Below are positions 7,306 through 16,231 of a stretch of 42,576 nt of DNA, piece by piece (position 1 is the first letter of the stretch; each line of letters begins with the position of its first letter). The position numbers and the translations under genes are program-made. The stretch is from positions 1 through 42,576 of the forward strand of contig NZ_JAMBOL010000030.1 in the NCBI RefSeq assembly GCF_023715605.1, read 5' to 3'. The DNA is from Halalkalibacter oceani (GTDB lineage: Bacteria > Bacillota > Bacilli > Bacillales > Bacillaceae_D). The notes beneath the pieces are model-generated. The model saw only the letters and a list, made by a program, of their open reading frames with translations. It did not search any database and had not been told where the DNA came from.

Positions 7306-8238
7306 TTATCGTGAAAAGCGTCCCCTTTGACGAAGCAGCTCGCGGTGCAAAAGTGGATCTTTTTCAAAAGGCGCGCGGCCGTGTAACCAAAATAGATTGT
7401 TGAGCATCACTAAATCCCCAACTGGCAACGTTAATTCGATGACGCTTTGATCGTTCTCCATGGAAGCGGACAAGTCTTTTAAATACTCGGCCTGTTCAAT
7501 TGTTTCTGAGTGAACAAATTGGTCGATAAAACAGATGCATGGCTTATTTTGCTGTTGGAAAAATGTCGTCCGTTTGATCTCCTGGCTGACATTTTTACTT
7601 GGCGGCGCTTTATAGGTGAATTCATGAGAAGCCAATGGATGGCTTGCGAAGTGTTCAAGCTCCTGCCAGTCATCGAGATGAAGCAGTCTTGATTCACCTC
7701 CGCGTGCGTGTTCTTCCTGCATCTTCATCATTAGCAGCCAATCCGTCGGTTCATCGACAAAGGTGCCGTCTGTATGCAATGTAAACAAACGATAGGCCTG
7801 CCTTAAATAGGAATCACTCTCGTCAGTATCCTTGACAGAGAAGCGGGCATAGAATTTATTTGACATTGCGTCATGGTTGGGCAACCCGGCAAGATGAGCC
7901 AGTGCTGTGGAAAAAATAACAAACTCATCTAAATCAGCGCTTTCTCCTTGTACGCCAATGGTAAATCCTCCTGTCTGACGATCATGAAGAATGCTTCTAA
8001 CCACATCCTGGAGATCAGTCCCTGCTTCCTGCAAAAGATAACCGGCTACCATATGTCGTTCATAAGGTGTATATTCCAGCCGCTGCACCGAAATGTTCTT
8101 TCTTCGTACTTGCTCAAAAAAACGCGCAACAACGCCCGGCTTCATTTCAATATGGAACAATCGCTTACTTTGCGGGTGAACCTGCACCTCATATCCCTTT
8201 CCAGTTACCAGCTTTTCTTTTTGCTCCATCAGACTCAT
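7306..8238 (-). CDS. glaH: Glutarate 2-hydroxylase (GlaH/CsiD family)
   Basis: Fe(II)/2-oxoglutarate-dependent dioxygenase that hydroxylates glutarate to L-2-hydroxyglutarate in lysine/5-aminovalerate breakdown. The 310-residue product matches the E. coli CsiD/GlaH fold along its length. It has the iron triad HTDG (His155, Asp157) and His286 in NNLFWLHGR, plus the family signatures GGESRLLHLDDW, APPSKNVS, FIDQFV and RELLRQRG. The ATG at 8238 is preferred over the in-frame GTG one codon upstream because of spacing from AAAGGGGAAG. The usual partners (L-2-hydroxyglutarate oxidase lhgO, gabD, gabT) are not next to it. The aldehyde dehydrogenase gene 18 kb away cannot be tied to it. It appears to be a single-gene unit. 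Confidence 0.93.
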   Translation of the reverse strand: MSLMEQKEKLVTGKGYEVQVHPQSKRLFHIEMKPGVVARFFEQVRRKNISVQRLEYTPYERHMVAGYLLQEAGTDLQDVVRSILHDRQTGGFTIGVQGESADLDEFVIFSTALAHLAGLPNHDAMSNKFYARFSVKDTDESDSYLRQAYRLFTLHTDGTFVDEPTDWLLMMKMQEEHARGGESRLLHLDDWQELEHFASHPLASHEFTYKAPPSKNVSQEIKRTTFFQQQNKPCICFIDQFVHSETIEQAEYLKDLSASMENDQSVIELTLPVGDLVMLNNLFWLHGRAPFEKDPLLHRELLRQRGRFSR

Positions 8239-8292
8239 CACGTTTCTTCCCCTTTCTCATGTTAAAATCGCTCTTAAACGAATTCAACAAAA

Positions 8293-8334
8293 AAAGCCAG
8301 GCATTATGTAAGGAACATAATACACTGGCTATCA
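8293..8334 (-). terminator. Terminator of the SDR/acyl-CoA ligase operon
   Basis: AGCCAG..ATTATGT and ACATAAT..CTGGCT pair around AAGGA, followed on the minus strand by a run of seven T (8293-8299). It lies about 180 bases after the ligase stop codon and just upstream of the glaH start region. Confidence 0.75.
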
Positions 8335-8510
8335 TTTACATCATTGCCCTACGGGAATAGGGTCACTGTAAATCATTCAGTCATTATTTTGTTTTCGTTT
8401 AAAATAGCGGTTTTCAGACCATACTTACGATTTGCATATGGAAGGTACACAAAGGTAAGTATTTATCTTTATTCATAATTTATCAATTTTCTTAAAAATT
8501 GTCAATATTC
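8335..8510. other. 3' region of the acyl-CoA ligase transcript
   Basis: Non-coding AT-rich stretch. It holds a perfect 8-bp inverted repeat, ATACTTAC (8421-8428) and GTAAGTAT (8455-8462), with a 26-base loop and no T-run. I see no ORF. Confidence 0.4.
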
Positions 8511-10034
8511 TCATTTTAATATTTTCTTATCGAGCTTCCCAACCGCTGTATAAGGAAGCTGCTCGATGATTTCCACTTCTTTTGGTATTTGGTGTTTAGC
8601 CACTTTTGCGCGGAGCCAGACCATCAGTTTTTCTTGATCCAGGCTTTTTTTCCTTTCCGGTTGTACAAATGCTTTTAATCGCTGTCCAAACAGCGCGTCG
8701 TCTATTCCGATGACTGCCACATCCTTGACGAGCGGGTGCTGCATGAGAACCTGCTCCAGCTCAACAGGATACACATTGATTCCGGCTGAAACGATCATTT
8801 CATCTGTCCGCCCACATAAAAAATAAAACCCTTTCGGATCACGATAGCCGATATCTCCTGTTTCGATCCACACTTCATTTCCGGTTTTCTGTGACCAGCT
8901 CTGTTTCACACAAAACTGCCCCGGCTCGCCCTCTGTCACGGGCTTACCGGCAGGATTGACGATTTTGAAGCGCCCGCCGACCGGTTTTCCGATCGTTTGC
9001 GGATTAGCCATTAAGTCAGCCGGCGTGGCGATCGTATTAAGTCCTGCCTCCGAGGTACCATATAGGTTATACAAAACTGGTCCCAGTTTTTGCAGAGCCT
9101 CTTTTGCCAGCTCTGCATGGAGCCTCGCTCCTCCTGAGACGATACAAGCCAAGGATTGCAGAGAAGCCGCGTCTTCCTCAAGCATCTTTTGCAGCATTAA
9201 CGGAACGACAGTGATCACCTCGACGTGATGCTGACGAATCAGATTGCAAGCTTGCTTCGTTTGGAAGGATTCTCTAATGAATATCGTCTTTCCGAGTATG
9301 ATTCCCATAAACAAAACGGCGACTCCATATCCATGATAAAGCGGAGTAGCAATATAGGTTCGATCATAGCGATGCAGCTTCACTTTCGTCAGGAGCGCTA
9401 AAAAAGGCTGTACATAATTGAACAATGAGGGCTGATGGCCTGCTTCCTTCGGCGTTCCTGTTGTTCCCCCCGTTAACAGCACCACTTTCCCCATCACCGT
9501 TTTCGTTCGCCTTCGCTTGTTTTCCGTTTTCGTTTTCAAAAACTGCTCGATTGATGGAAGATGGGTGTGCTCGTAGCTTAGCACTATCTTGTCAGAGGAA
9601 GACATGACGCTCCAGTTCTTATCAGCGATAAGCAGGTCGAAGTTTTTCTGCTTCAATAGCTCTTTTAGCTGGTTCACACTCATGTCCGGATTGAGCAAAT
9701 AGACAGCGGCCCCTGCCGAGGTAAGCGAAAAGATCGCCCTTACAAGCGAAGCATGGCTTTTGCAAATGAGGCCGACCCGCTGAGCAGGCCCAAGCTGATA
9801 CTGCTCCTGCCAAATGGCAGTAAGCTGTTCGATTTCAACTGCTAATTGCTTGTAGCTGATTTTTCCTCTGGCGTCGCATAGAGCAGTCTTGTCCCCATAC
9901 ATGTCGGCATTCACCCGCAGGAGCGCAAGTATATTCATTCCGTCTTTGCGCAGCGCAAAGAACAATCTCATTAACCTTGGCGGGGAAAACAACTTCATCA
10001 TGACAAGGACACGAAGAAACGTCCATAGTCTCAC
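8511..10034 (-). CDS. AMP-dependent acyl-CoA ligase/synthetase
   Basis: 507 aa member of the ANL adenylating superfamily, predicted to activate a carboxylic acid (probably a fatty acid) as acyl-AMP and then acyl-CoA. Motifs: phosphate-binding LLTGGTTGTPKEAG (about residue 187), NLYGTSEAG, ETGDIGYRD and the C-terminal catalytic lysine region AVGKLDKKIL, with the hinge around CGRTDEMIVSAGINVYP. The start is GTG at 10034 after AAGGAGGGGG and overlaps the stop of the upstream SDR gene by four bases (GTGA), so the two are coupled. The substrate is not readable from sequence. Pairing with an SDR reductase suggests fatty-acyl or beta-keto-type lipid metabolism, as inference. Confidence 0.9.
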   Translation of the reverse strand: MRLWTFLRVLVMMKLFSPPRLMRLFFALRKDGMNILALLRVNADMYGDKTALCDARGKISYKQLAVEIEQLTAIWQEQYQLGPAQRVGLICKSHASLVRAIFSLTSAGAAVYLLNPDMSVNQLKELLKQKNFDLLIADKNWSVMSSSDKIVLSYEHTHLPSIEQFLKTKTENKRRRTKTVMGKVVLLTGGTTGTPKEAGHQPSLFNYVQPFLALLTKVKLHRYDRTYIATPLYHGYGVAVLFMGIILGKTIFIRESFQTKQACNLIRQHHVEVITVVPLMLQKMLEEDAASLQSLACIVSGGARLHAELAKEALQKLGPVLYNLYGTSEAGLNTIATPADLMANPQTIGKPVGGRFKIVNPAGKPVTEGEPGQFCVKQSWSQKTGNEVWIETGDIGYRDPKGFYFLCGRTDEMIVSAGINVYPVELEQVLMQHPLVKDVAVIGIDDALFGQRLKAFVQPERKKSLDQEKLMVWLRAKVAKHQIPKEVEIIEQLPYTAVGKLDKKILK

Positions 10035-10879
10035 CTTGTCCCCCTCCTTTTCGCAAGCCGCGCACGAAACAACGACTCTATCAATGGCCGGAGGATGCTA
10101 GCAATTGGCTCGCCGACAGTGATCCACCATGGCCTGAATCGTTTTTGTTTCGTATAGATCGCGCGGGCAATCAATCTGGCAACATGTTCCGGAGCCATCG
10201 CCGGCATCTTTTCATACTGGGGAGTCGGGAGGATCATCGGCGTCCGGACTAACGGCAAATAAAAAGAAGTCGTATTGATGCCCATTGCTTTCAGCTCCGG
10301 CTCCGCTGAGCGGAACCATGTGTCAAAGGCGGTCTTCGACGCTTGATAGGCCGCCCAGTCAGGAACAGGAATAAATAAAACATTGATCGTCGACATATGG
10401 ATGATATGCCCTTGATTTTTTTCGAGCAATGGAATAACCGACAACAGCAATCGGACAGGAGCAAAATAATTAATCGCCATCGTCCGCGTGAAATCATGAT
10501 AGCGCTCCAACGAATCCTCAATCGAGCGCCTGATCGATTTCCCAGCATTGCTAACAACAATATCCAGCCCATCGGGAAGCTGGTGCAGGTAGTGAAGCAA
10601 GCCGCTCATCTCCTCCTCCTTACGCAGATCGGCGGCATACACACTGACCTTTGCCGACCGCTGCTGCAAAGCGTCCTGCATCTCGATCAGCTTCTCCTTC
10701 CTTCTCGCCACTAAAATCAGATGAGTGCACATTTCCGCTAACAGATAGGCTGTTTGCTCACCAATACCCGAGCTTGCCCCGGTAATAAGAACGGTTTTCC
10801 CATTCAGCTCTCGTTTAAGCTTTTTCTCATTTACGTAAGGTTCAGGGAATAATAAAGTTTCAATGACGTTAATATTCAT
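10031..10879 (-). CDS. Short-chain dehydrogenase/reductase
   Basis: 282 aa classical SDR acting on a carbonyl or hydroxyl group with NAD(P)(H). The nucleotide-binding TGASSGIG is at 33-40 and NAG at about 111. The catalytic Ser163 (HMST) and YQASK (Tyr178, Lys182) are all present. A basic residue in VARRK after the second strand suggests NADP preference. The C-terminal extension (FRPWWITVGEPIASILRPLI) is hydrophobic and could touch the membrane, as in lipid-acting SDRs. It is the first gene of a two-gene operon with the acyl-CoA ligase. The start ATG follows AAGGAAGG. Confidence 0.9.
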   Translation of the reverse strand: MNINVIETLLFPEPYVNEKKLKRELNGKTVLITGASSGIGEQTAYLLAEMCTHLILVARRKEKLIEMQDALQQRSAKVSVYAADLRKEEEMSGLLHYLHQLPDGLDIVVSNAGKSIRRSIEDSLERYHDFTRTMAINYFAPVRLLLSVIPLLEKNQGHIIHMSTINVLFIPVPDWAAYQASKTAFDTWFRSAEPELKAMGINTTSFYLPLVRTPMILPTPQYEKMPAMAPEHVARLIARAIYTKQKRFRPWWITVGEPIASILRPLIESLFRARLAKRRGTR

Positions 10880-10908
10880 CTACCTTCCTTGCAGTTTCCG
10901 TTTTTTCC

Positions 10909-10938
10909 AGTATACGTCTAAACATTCTGAAACGGCAA
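10909..10938 (-). promoter_or_regulatory. Promoter of the SDR/ligase operon
   Basis: On the minus strand: TTGCCG (-35), 18 bases, TATACT (-10), ending 30 bases before the SDR start codon. It lies back to back with the divergent exporter promoter, so the two could be co-regulated. Confidence 0.5.
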
Positions 10939-10954
10939 TATTGAATCAAATTTA

Positions 10955-10963
10955 TGGTATAAT
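10955..10963 (+). promoter_or_regulatory. Extended -10 promoter of the Bcr/CflA exporter gene
   Basis: TGGTATAAT is an extended -10 element (TGnTATAAT) about 85 bases before the start codon; the -35 position has no good match. Confidence 0.55.
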
Positions 10964-11047
10964 TGGTTCGCTTATTTTCATTTCTTTTAAAACAGAGCGA
11001 TGAGAAAATAGCGTTCTGCCTCGTTTGTTAAGAAAGGTGTGTATCTT

Positions 11048-12262
11048 TTGCTTCATAATCCTACTGGAAAAGAACGAATCGCTTTAGTCCTCCTGCTCAG
11101 CATGCTCGGGATTCTCGGTCCGCTGAATATCGATATGTATTTGCCGGCCTTCCCGGAAATTTCTGCTGATTTAGGAGCCAGCGCCTCGCTTGTACAGCTT
11201 AGCTTAACTGCTTGTCTTATCGGGCTTGCACTCGGTCAAGTCATTATCGGACCGATCAGTGACAGTCAGGGCCGGAGAAAGCCGTTAATTCTTTCGATTT
11301 TCTTATTTGCCATCTCTTCTTTTCTCTGTGCCGTCGCTCCAAACATTCTCACTTTAGTGATCGCCCGCTTTTTGCAAGGGTTAACTGCTTCAGCGGGAAT
11401 TGTTCTTTCCCGGGCTGTCGTCCGCGACGTTTTCACCGGAAGAGAGCTGACAAAGTTTTTTGCTTTGCTCATGGTGATTAATGCTGTTGCTCCCTTAGCC
11501 GCGCCAATTGCCGGTGGCATTATTCTCCTGTTTCCCTTTGCAAGCTGGCATACGATTTTTATCTTCTTAGGCTTGTTAGGTCTTTTTATTACGATCACCA
11601 TCTCCTTCAAGCTGCCTGAGACGCTGGCGGTTGAAAAACGAATGCCGGGCTCTGTTGTCCATTCGATCCAAACGATTGGCAGCCTGCTAAAAGACCGCTC
11701 TTTTATTGGCTATGCCTTAACCGTCGGCTTCGTTCACGGCGGAAGCTTTGCGTATGTCTCCGGAACACCGTTTGTCTATCAAGGAATCTATGGGGTCTCG
11801 CCGCAAGTCTTCAGTGTTTTATTTGGGATTAATGGTCTCGCTTTGATTATGGGGAGTTTTATTATCGGCCGTTTTGGCGGCATTATTGCGGAGAGACGTC
11901 TGCTTCGTGCGGCTGTGCTGATTGCAGTTGGCGCTACCACTGTTCTACTCGTTATGACGATCATTCACGGCCCGCTTGCTCTAATCGTCATTCCGATATT
12001 TGTTTATATGACGTCAATGGGAATGGTGCTGACAAGTTCATTTACTTTGGCGATGGAACACCAAGGTCATCGCGCCGGCAGTGCAAGCGCCCTGCTTGGA
12101 ATGCTGCCGTTAGTTATTGGCGCGATTGTCTCTCCATTAGTCGGGATGAACGAGACTACAGCTGTGCCAATGGGGACGATTCTTTTTACAACCTCGCTAA
12201 TCGGAGCGGCCGCCTTTTTTCTTCTAACGAAAAAAGCGAGAGAGGATGTCCCGCAAGCCTAG
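11048..12262 (+). CDS. Bcr/CflA-family multidrug efflux MFS transporter
   Basis: Proton-driven exporter of the major facilitator superfamily, drug/H+ antiporter type 1, with 12 predicted helices in about 404 residues. The family opening LGILGPLNIDMYLPAFPEI is the Bcr/CflA signature (motif D1 region). The loop 2-3 motif GPISDSQGRRKPL and the helix 4-5 motif RFLQGLTASAG..VVRDVF are present. A TTG start at 11048 is preferred because AAGAAAGGTG ends 8 bases before it; an in-frame GTG at 11039 would overlap that ribosome site. Substrates cannot be predicted. Divergent from the SDR/ligase operon and convergent with the pucR-type gene, with a 45-base gap and no clear terminator. Confidence 0.9.
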   Translation: MLHNPTGKERIALVLLLSMLGILGPLNIDMYLPAFPEISADLGASASLVQLSLTACLIGLALGQVIIGPISDSQGRRKPLILSIFLFAISSFLCAVAPNILTLVIARFLQGLTASAGIVLSRAVVRDVFTGRELTKFFALLMVINAVAPLAAPIAGGIILLFPFASWHTIFIFLGLLGLFITITISFKLPETLAVEKRMPGSVVHSIQTIGSLLKDRSFIGYALTVGFVHGGSFAYVSGTPFVYQGIYGVSPQVFSVLFGINGLALIMGSFIIGRFGGIIAERRLLRAAVLIAVGATTVLLVMTIIHGPLALIVIPIFVYMTSMGMVLTSSFTLAMEHQGHRAGSASALLGMLPLVIGAIVSPLVGMNETTAVPMGTILFTTSLIGAAAFFLLTKKAREDVPQA

Positions 12263-12307
12263 CTTGGGGATATCTTCTTTCCTAATTATAGCCCGATGAA
12301 CCGACGG

Positions 12308-13957
12308 TTACTTTGCTAACAATCTTGCTACTTTTAATCCAAGCTGCAAATAAAACTTATCTTCCGTCCGAAATACATCATATTCAGTCAATTCCTTAAT
12401 CTTTTTCAGCCGATATTTAATTGTATTGACATGAATATAGAGCAATTCAGCCGTATCTTTTAAGCTGCAGTCATGTTCAAAGTACACCTTCAAAGTTTCT
12501 ACTAAATTCGCCCCACTGTTTTCATCGTAGGTGACCAGTTTCTTGATGGTATCATGATAAACTGTTGTCAGTTCTTCATTTGATTCCAGCTGCGAAAGCA
12601 TGCGGTATATCCCCAAGTCATCAAAGTGCAGCACAGTTCTCCGTCCAAAAATTTCTTTTCCGATCTCAATCGTCTTAATTGCATCTTTATAGCCGATGCT
12701 AATACCGCAAAAGCCGGAATGAAACCGTCCAATTCCTGAGGTGAAAGTAACTTCAGGTACCTGTCTTTTTAATTCTACAATAATATTTGTAATAAACTTC
12801 TTAGTAGCTTGAATCATATCTTTTTTGTTCTCTGCAAGATGGATGTGTTTCTTAGCCGGCTTTAAGATAATGAAATAATTACTTGTCATCCCGACGATCG
12901 CAGAAGACATTTTAATTCTCATTAAATTCTCCATAATCCTGAGAATTTTCAGCTTATATTCCTGAATAAACAATTCATTATGATCGAGGCGTTTGACGAC
13001 TCGCATAAAATGATCAATCGCCAGGATAATCACTTCATAGCTCTCGTTAAAGTTCCAATTGTAAAATTTCCCTTTCTCTATCGCCTCTTCCATTTTAATA
13101 TTGCCAGAAACGATTTCCCGTAAAAATTCATTACGATACTTTTGCTCTACTTCAATCTTTGTTTTCACTTTTAAAAATTCCAGAGCGATTAAAGGAATAA
13201 CTCGCTCAAGTAAAATGAGTTGAAAGCTCGTTAACTCACTCTCCGTTTCCCAGCATGTCAGAAAACCATTAATCTCCTGATTTAAAATTAGCGGCGCAAC
13301 AATACAGTTTACTTTCTTGCCATTCAACTCCCGCTTCGTTTTAATTGGCCTTCTTGCTTTTAAAAACTCGTTGCGCTGCTCTCTTGAAAAAGAGACTATA
13401 AGGTCGTCATGATTATATTTGATAAAGGGAATCTCTGATTCTAACGTGACATGATTCGTCATGATTTTTTTTAATGTATCGAGAATAATGTCGAGGCTTT
13501 CTCCGTTAAACGCAAGCTCACTAACCCATTTATAGTAGTCTTCAACCTGTTCACTTCTCGGAGAATTGTTCGTTAAAATTCCCGCCATCAATGGCGTCAT
13601 AATATCTAAATAGGAGACTTCATTTTTAATTTCTATGATTGGAAACTGATAAGCATTGGCTTGCTCCAAAATAATAGCAGGAATTCCTTCTTCAAGGGCA
13701 TGATACGTTTTGATCGCCAAACCGGCACAGTTTTTCTCAATGAGCTGAGGTACAAGCTGCTCCAGTGCTTCAGGATCATCCTTAACGGAAAAAAGGGATG
13801 ATAACAAGAAATCATTTCCCTTCAGCCACCGTATCGTATCCGGTACTTCCATCACGGCCACATGTTGAACAATCCGCTCTGCTCCCTCATGTCCTGCGGC
13901 AATTTTGCAATGCCGCAAACCGCCAATATGCATCGCCTGTTCAATCGTAATCCCCAT
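12308..13957 (-). CDS. PucR-family transcriptional regulator
   Basis: 549 aa DNA-binding regulator. Residues 1 to about 125 form the PucR N-terminal sensory domain (GITIEQAMHIGGLRHCKIAAG.., VPDTIRWLKGNDFLLSS). A GAF-like/GGDEF-like middle follows, and the C-terminal PucR helix-turn-helix (CSLKDTAELLYIHVNTIKYRLKKI) covers about 490-545. The frame is open for 71 codons further upstream, but the first 71 residues resemble no PucR protein, and GGAGGAGG lies correctly before the ATG at 13957, so that start is chosen. The gene is divergent from the dctPQM TRAP operon, so control of that importer is likely (inference). PucR proteins often govern use of purines, amino acids or organic acids. Confidence 0.88.
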   Translation of the reverse strand: MGITIEQAMHIGGLRHCKIAAGHEGAERIVQHVAVMEVPDTIRWLKGNDFLLSSLFSVKDDPEALEQLVPQLIEKNCAGLAIKTYHALEEGIPAIILEQANAYQFPIIEIKNEVSYLDIMTPLMAGILTNNSPRSEQVEDYYKWVSELAFNGESLDIILDTLKKIMTNHVTLESEIPFIKYNHDDLIVSFSREQRNEFLKARRPIKTKRELNGKKVNCIVAPLILNQEINGFLTCWETESELTSFQLILLERVIPLIALEFLKVKTKIEVEQKYRNEFLREIVSGNIKMEEAIEKGKFYNWNFNESYEVIILAIDHFMRVVKRLDHNELFIQEYKLKILRIMENLMRIKMSSAIVGMTSNYFIILKPAKKHIHLAENKKDMIQATKKFITNIIVELKRQVPEVTFTSGIGRFHSGFCGISIGYKDAIKTIEIGKEIFGRRTVLHFDDLGIYRMLSQLESNEELTTVYHDTIKKLVTYDENSGANLVETLKVYFEHDCSLKDTAELLYIHVNTIKYRLKKIKELTEYDVFRTEDKFYLQLGLKVARLLAK

Positions 13958-14603
13958 CTTGAATTCTTCCTCCTCCACCCAGTCCCCTTCACTTCTTTGC
14001 AACCACTGTGTCGATAAGCTATTGTCTACATCAAACTGATTCAATGTTCCCGGCACGGCATGATTCACGCTATCATCAATTGTTGTTTCTTTCCCTTCTC
14101 TGTCTATTAGCACATTCATCCCTCTATTTGATGTCCATATCGACAAATACAGCAGGTGATTTTGATTCATGTCGAATTTAAAGCTTGTATGATTGAAATT
14201 ATCAAATATTTTGTTTTCATGCTATAAATCGGGTATATTTTCTCCCATAGAAAAAGACAAAAAAATAAGAAAGATTACACATTTATTTGTTTATAAAGAC
14301 AAATAATTGATCCTATAGTTGTTCATTCCTCTATATTTTTTAGAAAAAGGACCCGGTTTTCCAAAGCGCTCTTTTCTTCCTTTCTGTCATTTTCTACAAA
14401 GCTTATGAATCTTTCTGACTTTCCAACGAACTATCCAATTCTTCCTCTCTTAATCTGCCAATTCACAAAATTTAATGTCTAATATATTAATTTTCTCTTG
14501 ATTAGCGTCGAACTTCCATGTAAAATAGCGCATAAGAAAACAGAAAACTGTTTACAGTATACATTTAATCTTATCGAATTTTTAGAATATTCCATTCTTA
14601 ATC
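13958..14603. other. Long AT-rich divergent intergenic region
   Basis: About 650 bases between pucR-type regulator and the dctP promoter. The first 213 bases form an in-frame open extension of pucR that I judge non-coding or vestigial. The rest is AT-rich with no ORF or RNA gene that I can support. It is unusually long for a divergent regulator/transporter gap, so it may hold regulator sites I cannot define. Confidence 0.4.
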
Positions 14604-14632
14604 TTGCCTTCTCAATCGTTTGTCGCTATAAT
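14604..14632 (+). promoter_or_regulatory. Sigma-A promoter of dctP
   Basis: TTGCCT (-35, 14604-14609), 17-base spacer, TATAAT (-10, 14627-14632). The leader to dctP is then about 230 bases, and contains a cre site. Confidence 0.7.
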
Positions 14633-14808
14633 AACGTTACAAATTCTTTTCAAATGTTACGTTAATATTACGCCATTTGAATGTGAGCGCAGATTATGGA
14701 GGATTTTCGCAAGCTAGCAGTCTTTTCATTTTAACTTCCTGAAGGGGGGCGACAATCGGTTTTCACTAGCAAACATTTCGTATTCGTTTTACTTTGTCAG
14801 CGTCTTTA

Positions 14809-14824
14809 ATGTAAGCGCTGACAT
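14809..14824 (+). promoter_or_regulatory. CcpA cre site before dctP
   Basis: ATGTAAGCGCTGACAT fits the Bacillus catabolite-responsive consensus TGWAANCGNTNWCA at every position. It lies about 180 bases after the -10 box and 45 before the start codon, suggesting carbon catabolite repression by a roadblock. The exact reverse complement recurs at 16232-16247. Confidence 0.85.
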
Positions 14825-14868
14825 TAACAGATTAGTTTACTACTAGAAAAATGGGAGGTATTACTTTT

Positions 14869-15957
14869 ATGAAGAAATTAATGATGCTTATGATGCTGCT
14901 TGTTTTATCTTTTGTACTAGTAGCATGTGGCGGTAGTGAAGAAGGTTCCGCCCCGGCTGAAGGCGGCGAAGGCGATACTCCTGCTGCCGAAGGTGAATCA
15001 GCCGGCAGCGGTGAATATGTTATGAAAATTGCTCATGCCGCGCCAGCCCAGGATGATAAAACTGAAAACTCTTTACAAGAGTTTAAGAAACGTGTCGAGG
15101 AAGCAACTGATGGACGTATCACTGTTGAAACATACCCTGCCAGTCAGCTCGGCGGCGAACGTGAAATTCTTGAAGGGACGCAATTAGGTTCGATTGAAGC
15201 GCATTCGATCTCGACCGGTCCATATCCTGGCGTATTTCCGGAAATTATGGTCCTCTCAATCCCTTATTTGTTTGTTAATAAAGATGTTGCCTACGAAGTA
15301 CTAGATGGTCCGTTTGGCGAGAAGATGAAGGAATTGTTACTTGAAAAAACCGGTCTTCGTTTACTAGCATGGGGAGAAAATGGAGTTCGTCATTTCACGA
15401 ATAACACCAATCCAATTCGGACGCCTGAAGATATGAAAGGAATTTCCTTCCGTACGATGGAAAATCCGGCTCACATGGCTATGGTTGAAGCTTTAGGGGG
15501 AAGTGCTACTCCAATTGCTTATGGCGAACTTTATTCCGCCCTTCAACAAGGCGTAGTTGACGGACAAGAAAACCCAGTTACGAACATTGCCAGCATGCGT
15601 TTTTATGAAGTACAAACCTATGCAACACTTGATGGTCATGTCTATGATCCGCATCTGTTCGCTGTAAACAATGCATGGTTTGAATCGCTTCCTGAAGATC
15701 TGCAAACGATTCTCGAAGATGAAGCAGCCGCCTGGTCTGAGTACAATCGCCAAATGAGCACAGAGCAGGATGATGGTGCGATCGAAACAATGCTCGAATC
15801 CGGAATGGAAATCATTGAGCTTTCTCCAGAAGAACTGGTACCATTCCAGGAAGCTACCCAATCTGTCCATGATTTGATTAAGGCTGAAGCCGGTGATGAA
15901 ATCTACAACGACATCATGGCAGCTGTTGAAGAAGCTGAAGCAGCCGTCTTAAATTAA
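14869..15957 (+). CDS. dctP: TRAP transporter substrate-binding lipoprotein DctP
   Basis: Extracytoplasmic solute receptor that captures a substrate, usually an organic acid or sugar acid, and delivers it to the DctQM membrane complex. It is a lipoprotein: the lipobox LVAC at residues 17-20 is followed by an acidic, Ala/Gly/Glu-rich linker (GGSEEGSAPAEGGEGD) before the DctP fold starts near residue 55 with YVMKIAHAAP. Family signatures include YPASQLGGEREILEG, RTMENPAHMAMVEALGG, and the carboxylate-binding region around YSALQQGVVDGQENP. The ATG at 14869 is chosen because GGGAGGT lies 9 bases upstream; an earlier in-frame ATG at 14851 precedes that site. A strong terminator separates it from dctQM. 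Confidence 0.93.
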   Translation: MKKLMMLMMLLVLSFVLVACGGSEEGSAPAEGGEGDTPAAEGESAGSGEYVMKIAHAAPAQDDKTENSLQEFKKRVEEATDGRITVETYPASQLGGEREILEGTQLGSIEAHSISTGPYPGVFPEIMVLSIPYLFVNKDVAYEVLDGPFGEKMKELLLEKTGLRLLAWGENGVRHFTNNTNPIRTPEDMKGISFRTMENPAHMAMVEALGGSATPIAYGELYSALQQGVVDGQENPVTNIASMRFYEVQTYATLDGHVYDPHLFAVNNAWFESLPEDLQTILEDEAAAWSEYNRQMSTEQDDGAIETMLESGMEIIELSPEELVPFQEATQSVHDLIKAEAGDEIYNDIMAAVEEAEAAVLN

Positions 15958-15989
15958 ACCGATTCTCGAGCGAAATGAGCATTGAATGA

Positions 15990-16035
15990 AGCCAAAGCCC
16001 CTTCAAGAGCAATCCTGCCTTGAAGGGGGGCTTTC
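15990..16035 (+). terminator. Terminator/attenuator between dctP and dctQ
   Basis: AAAGCCCCTTCAAG pairs with CTTGAAGGGG..CTTT, followed by CATTTCATC, a short U-containing tail. It should lower transcription into dctQM, allowing more receptor than permease. Confidence 0.75.
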
Positions 16036-16098
16036 ATTTCATCATGTATTCCACTCATGATTGAAACGCCATTATTTATCTAATATTTTAGATTTTTC

Positions 16099-16128
16099 TT
16101 GCTTTTTTGTTTTCGATGAAGCTACAAT
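16099..16128 (+). promoter_or_regulatory. Possible secondary promoter for dctQM
   Basis: TTGCTT (16099-16104), 18 bases, TACAAT (16123-16128), lying between the dctP terminator and dctQ. Moderate match only. Confidence 0.45.
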
Positions 16129-16231
16129 AAACGAAAATACGATTGTTCGATTGCCGCCTTTACATGCTACATCTTATCCAAGCCTGTCAATGGTCAGACC
16201 ATCACTCCATAGCTGTTAGGCAACAAATAAA

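Noticed and set aside
8421-8462. Second terminator of the acyl-CoA ligase operon
   Set aside because: The inverted repeat has a 26-base loop and no T-run on either strand; a better terminator lies at 8293-8334.
13958-14170. Extended N-terminus of the PucR-type protein
   Set aside because: The downstream ATG has a proper ribosome site and begins exactly at the PucR domain; the extension has no family match.
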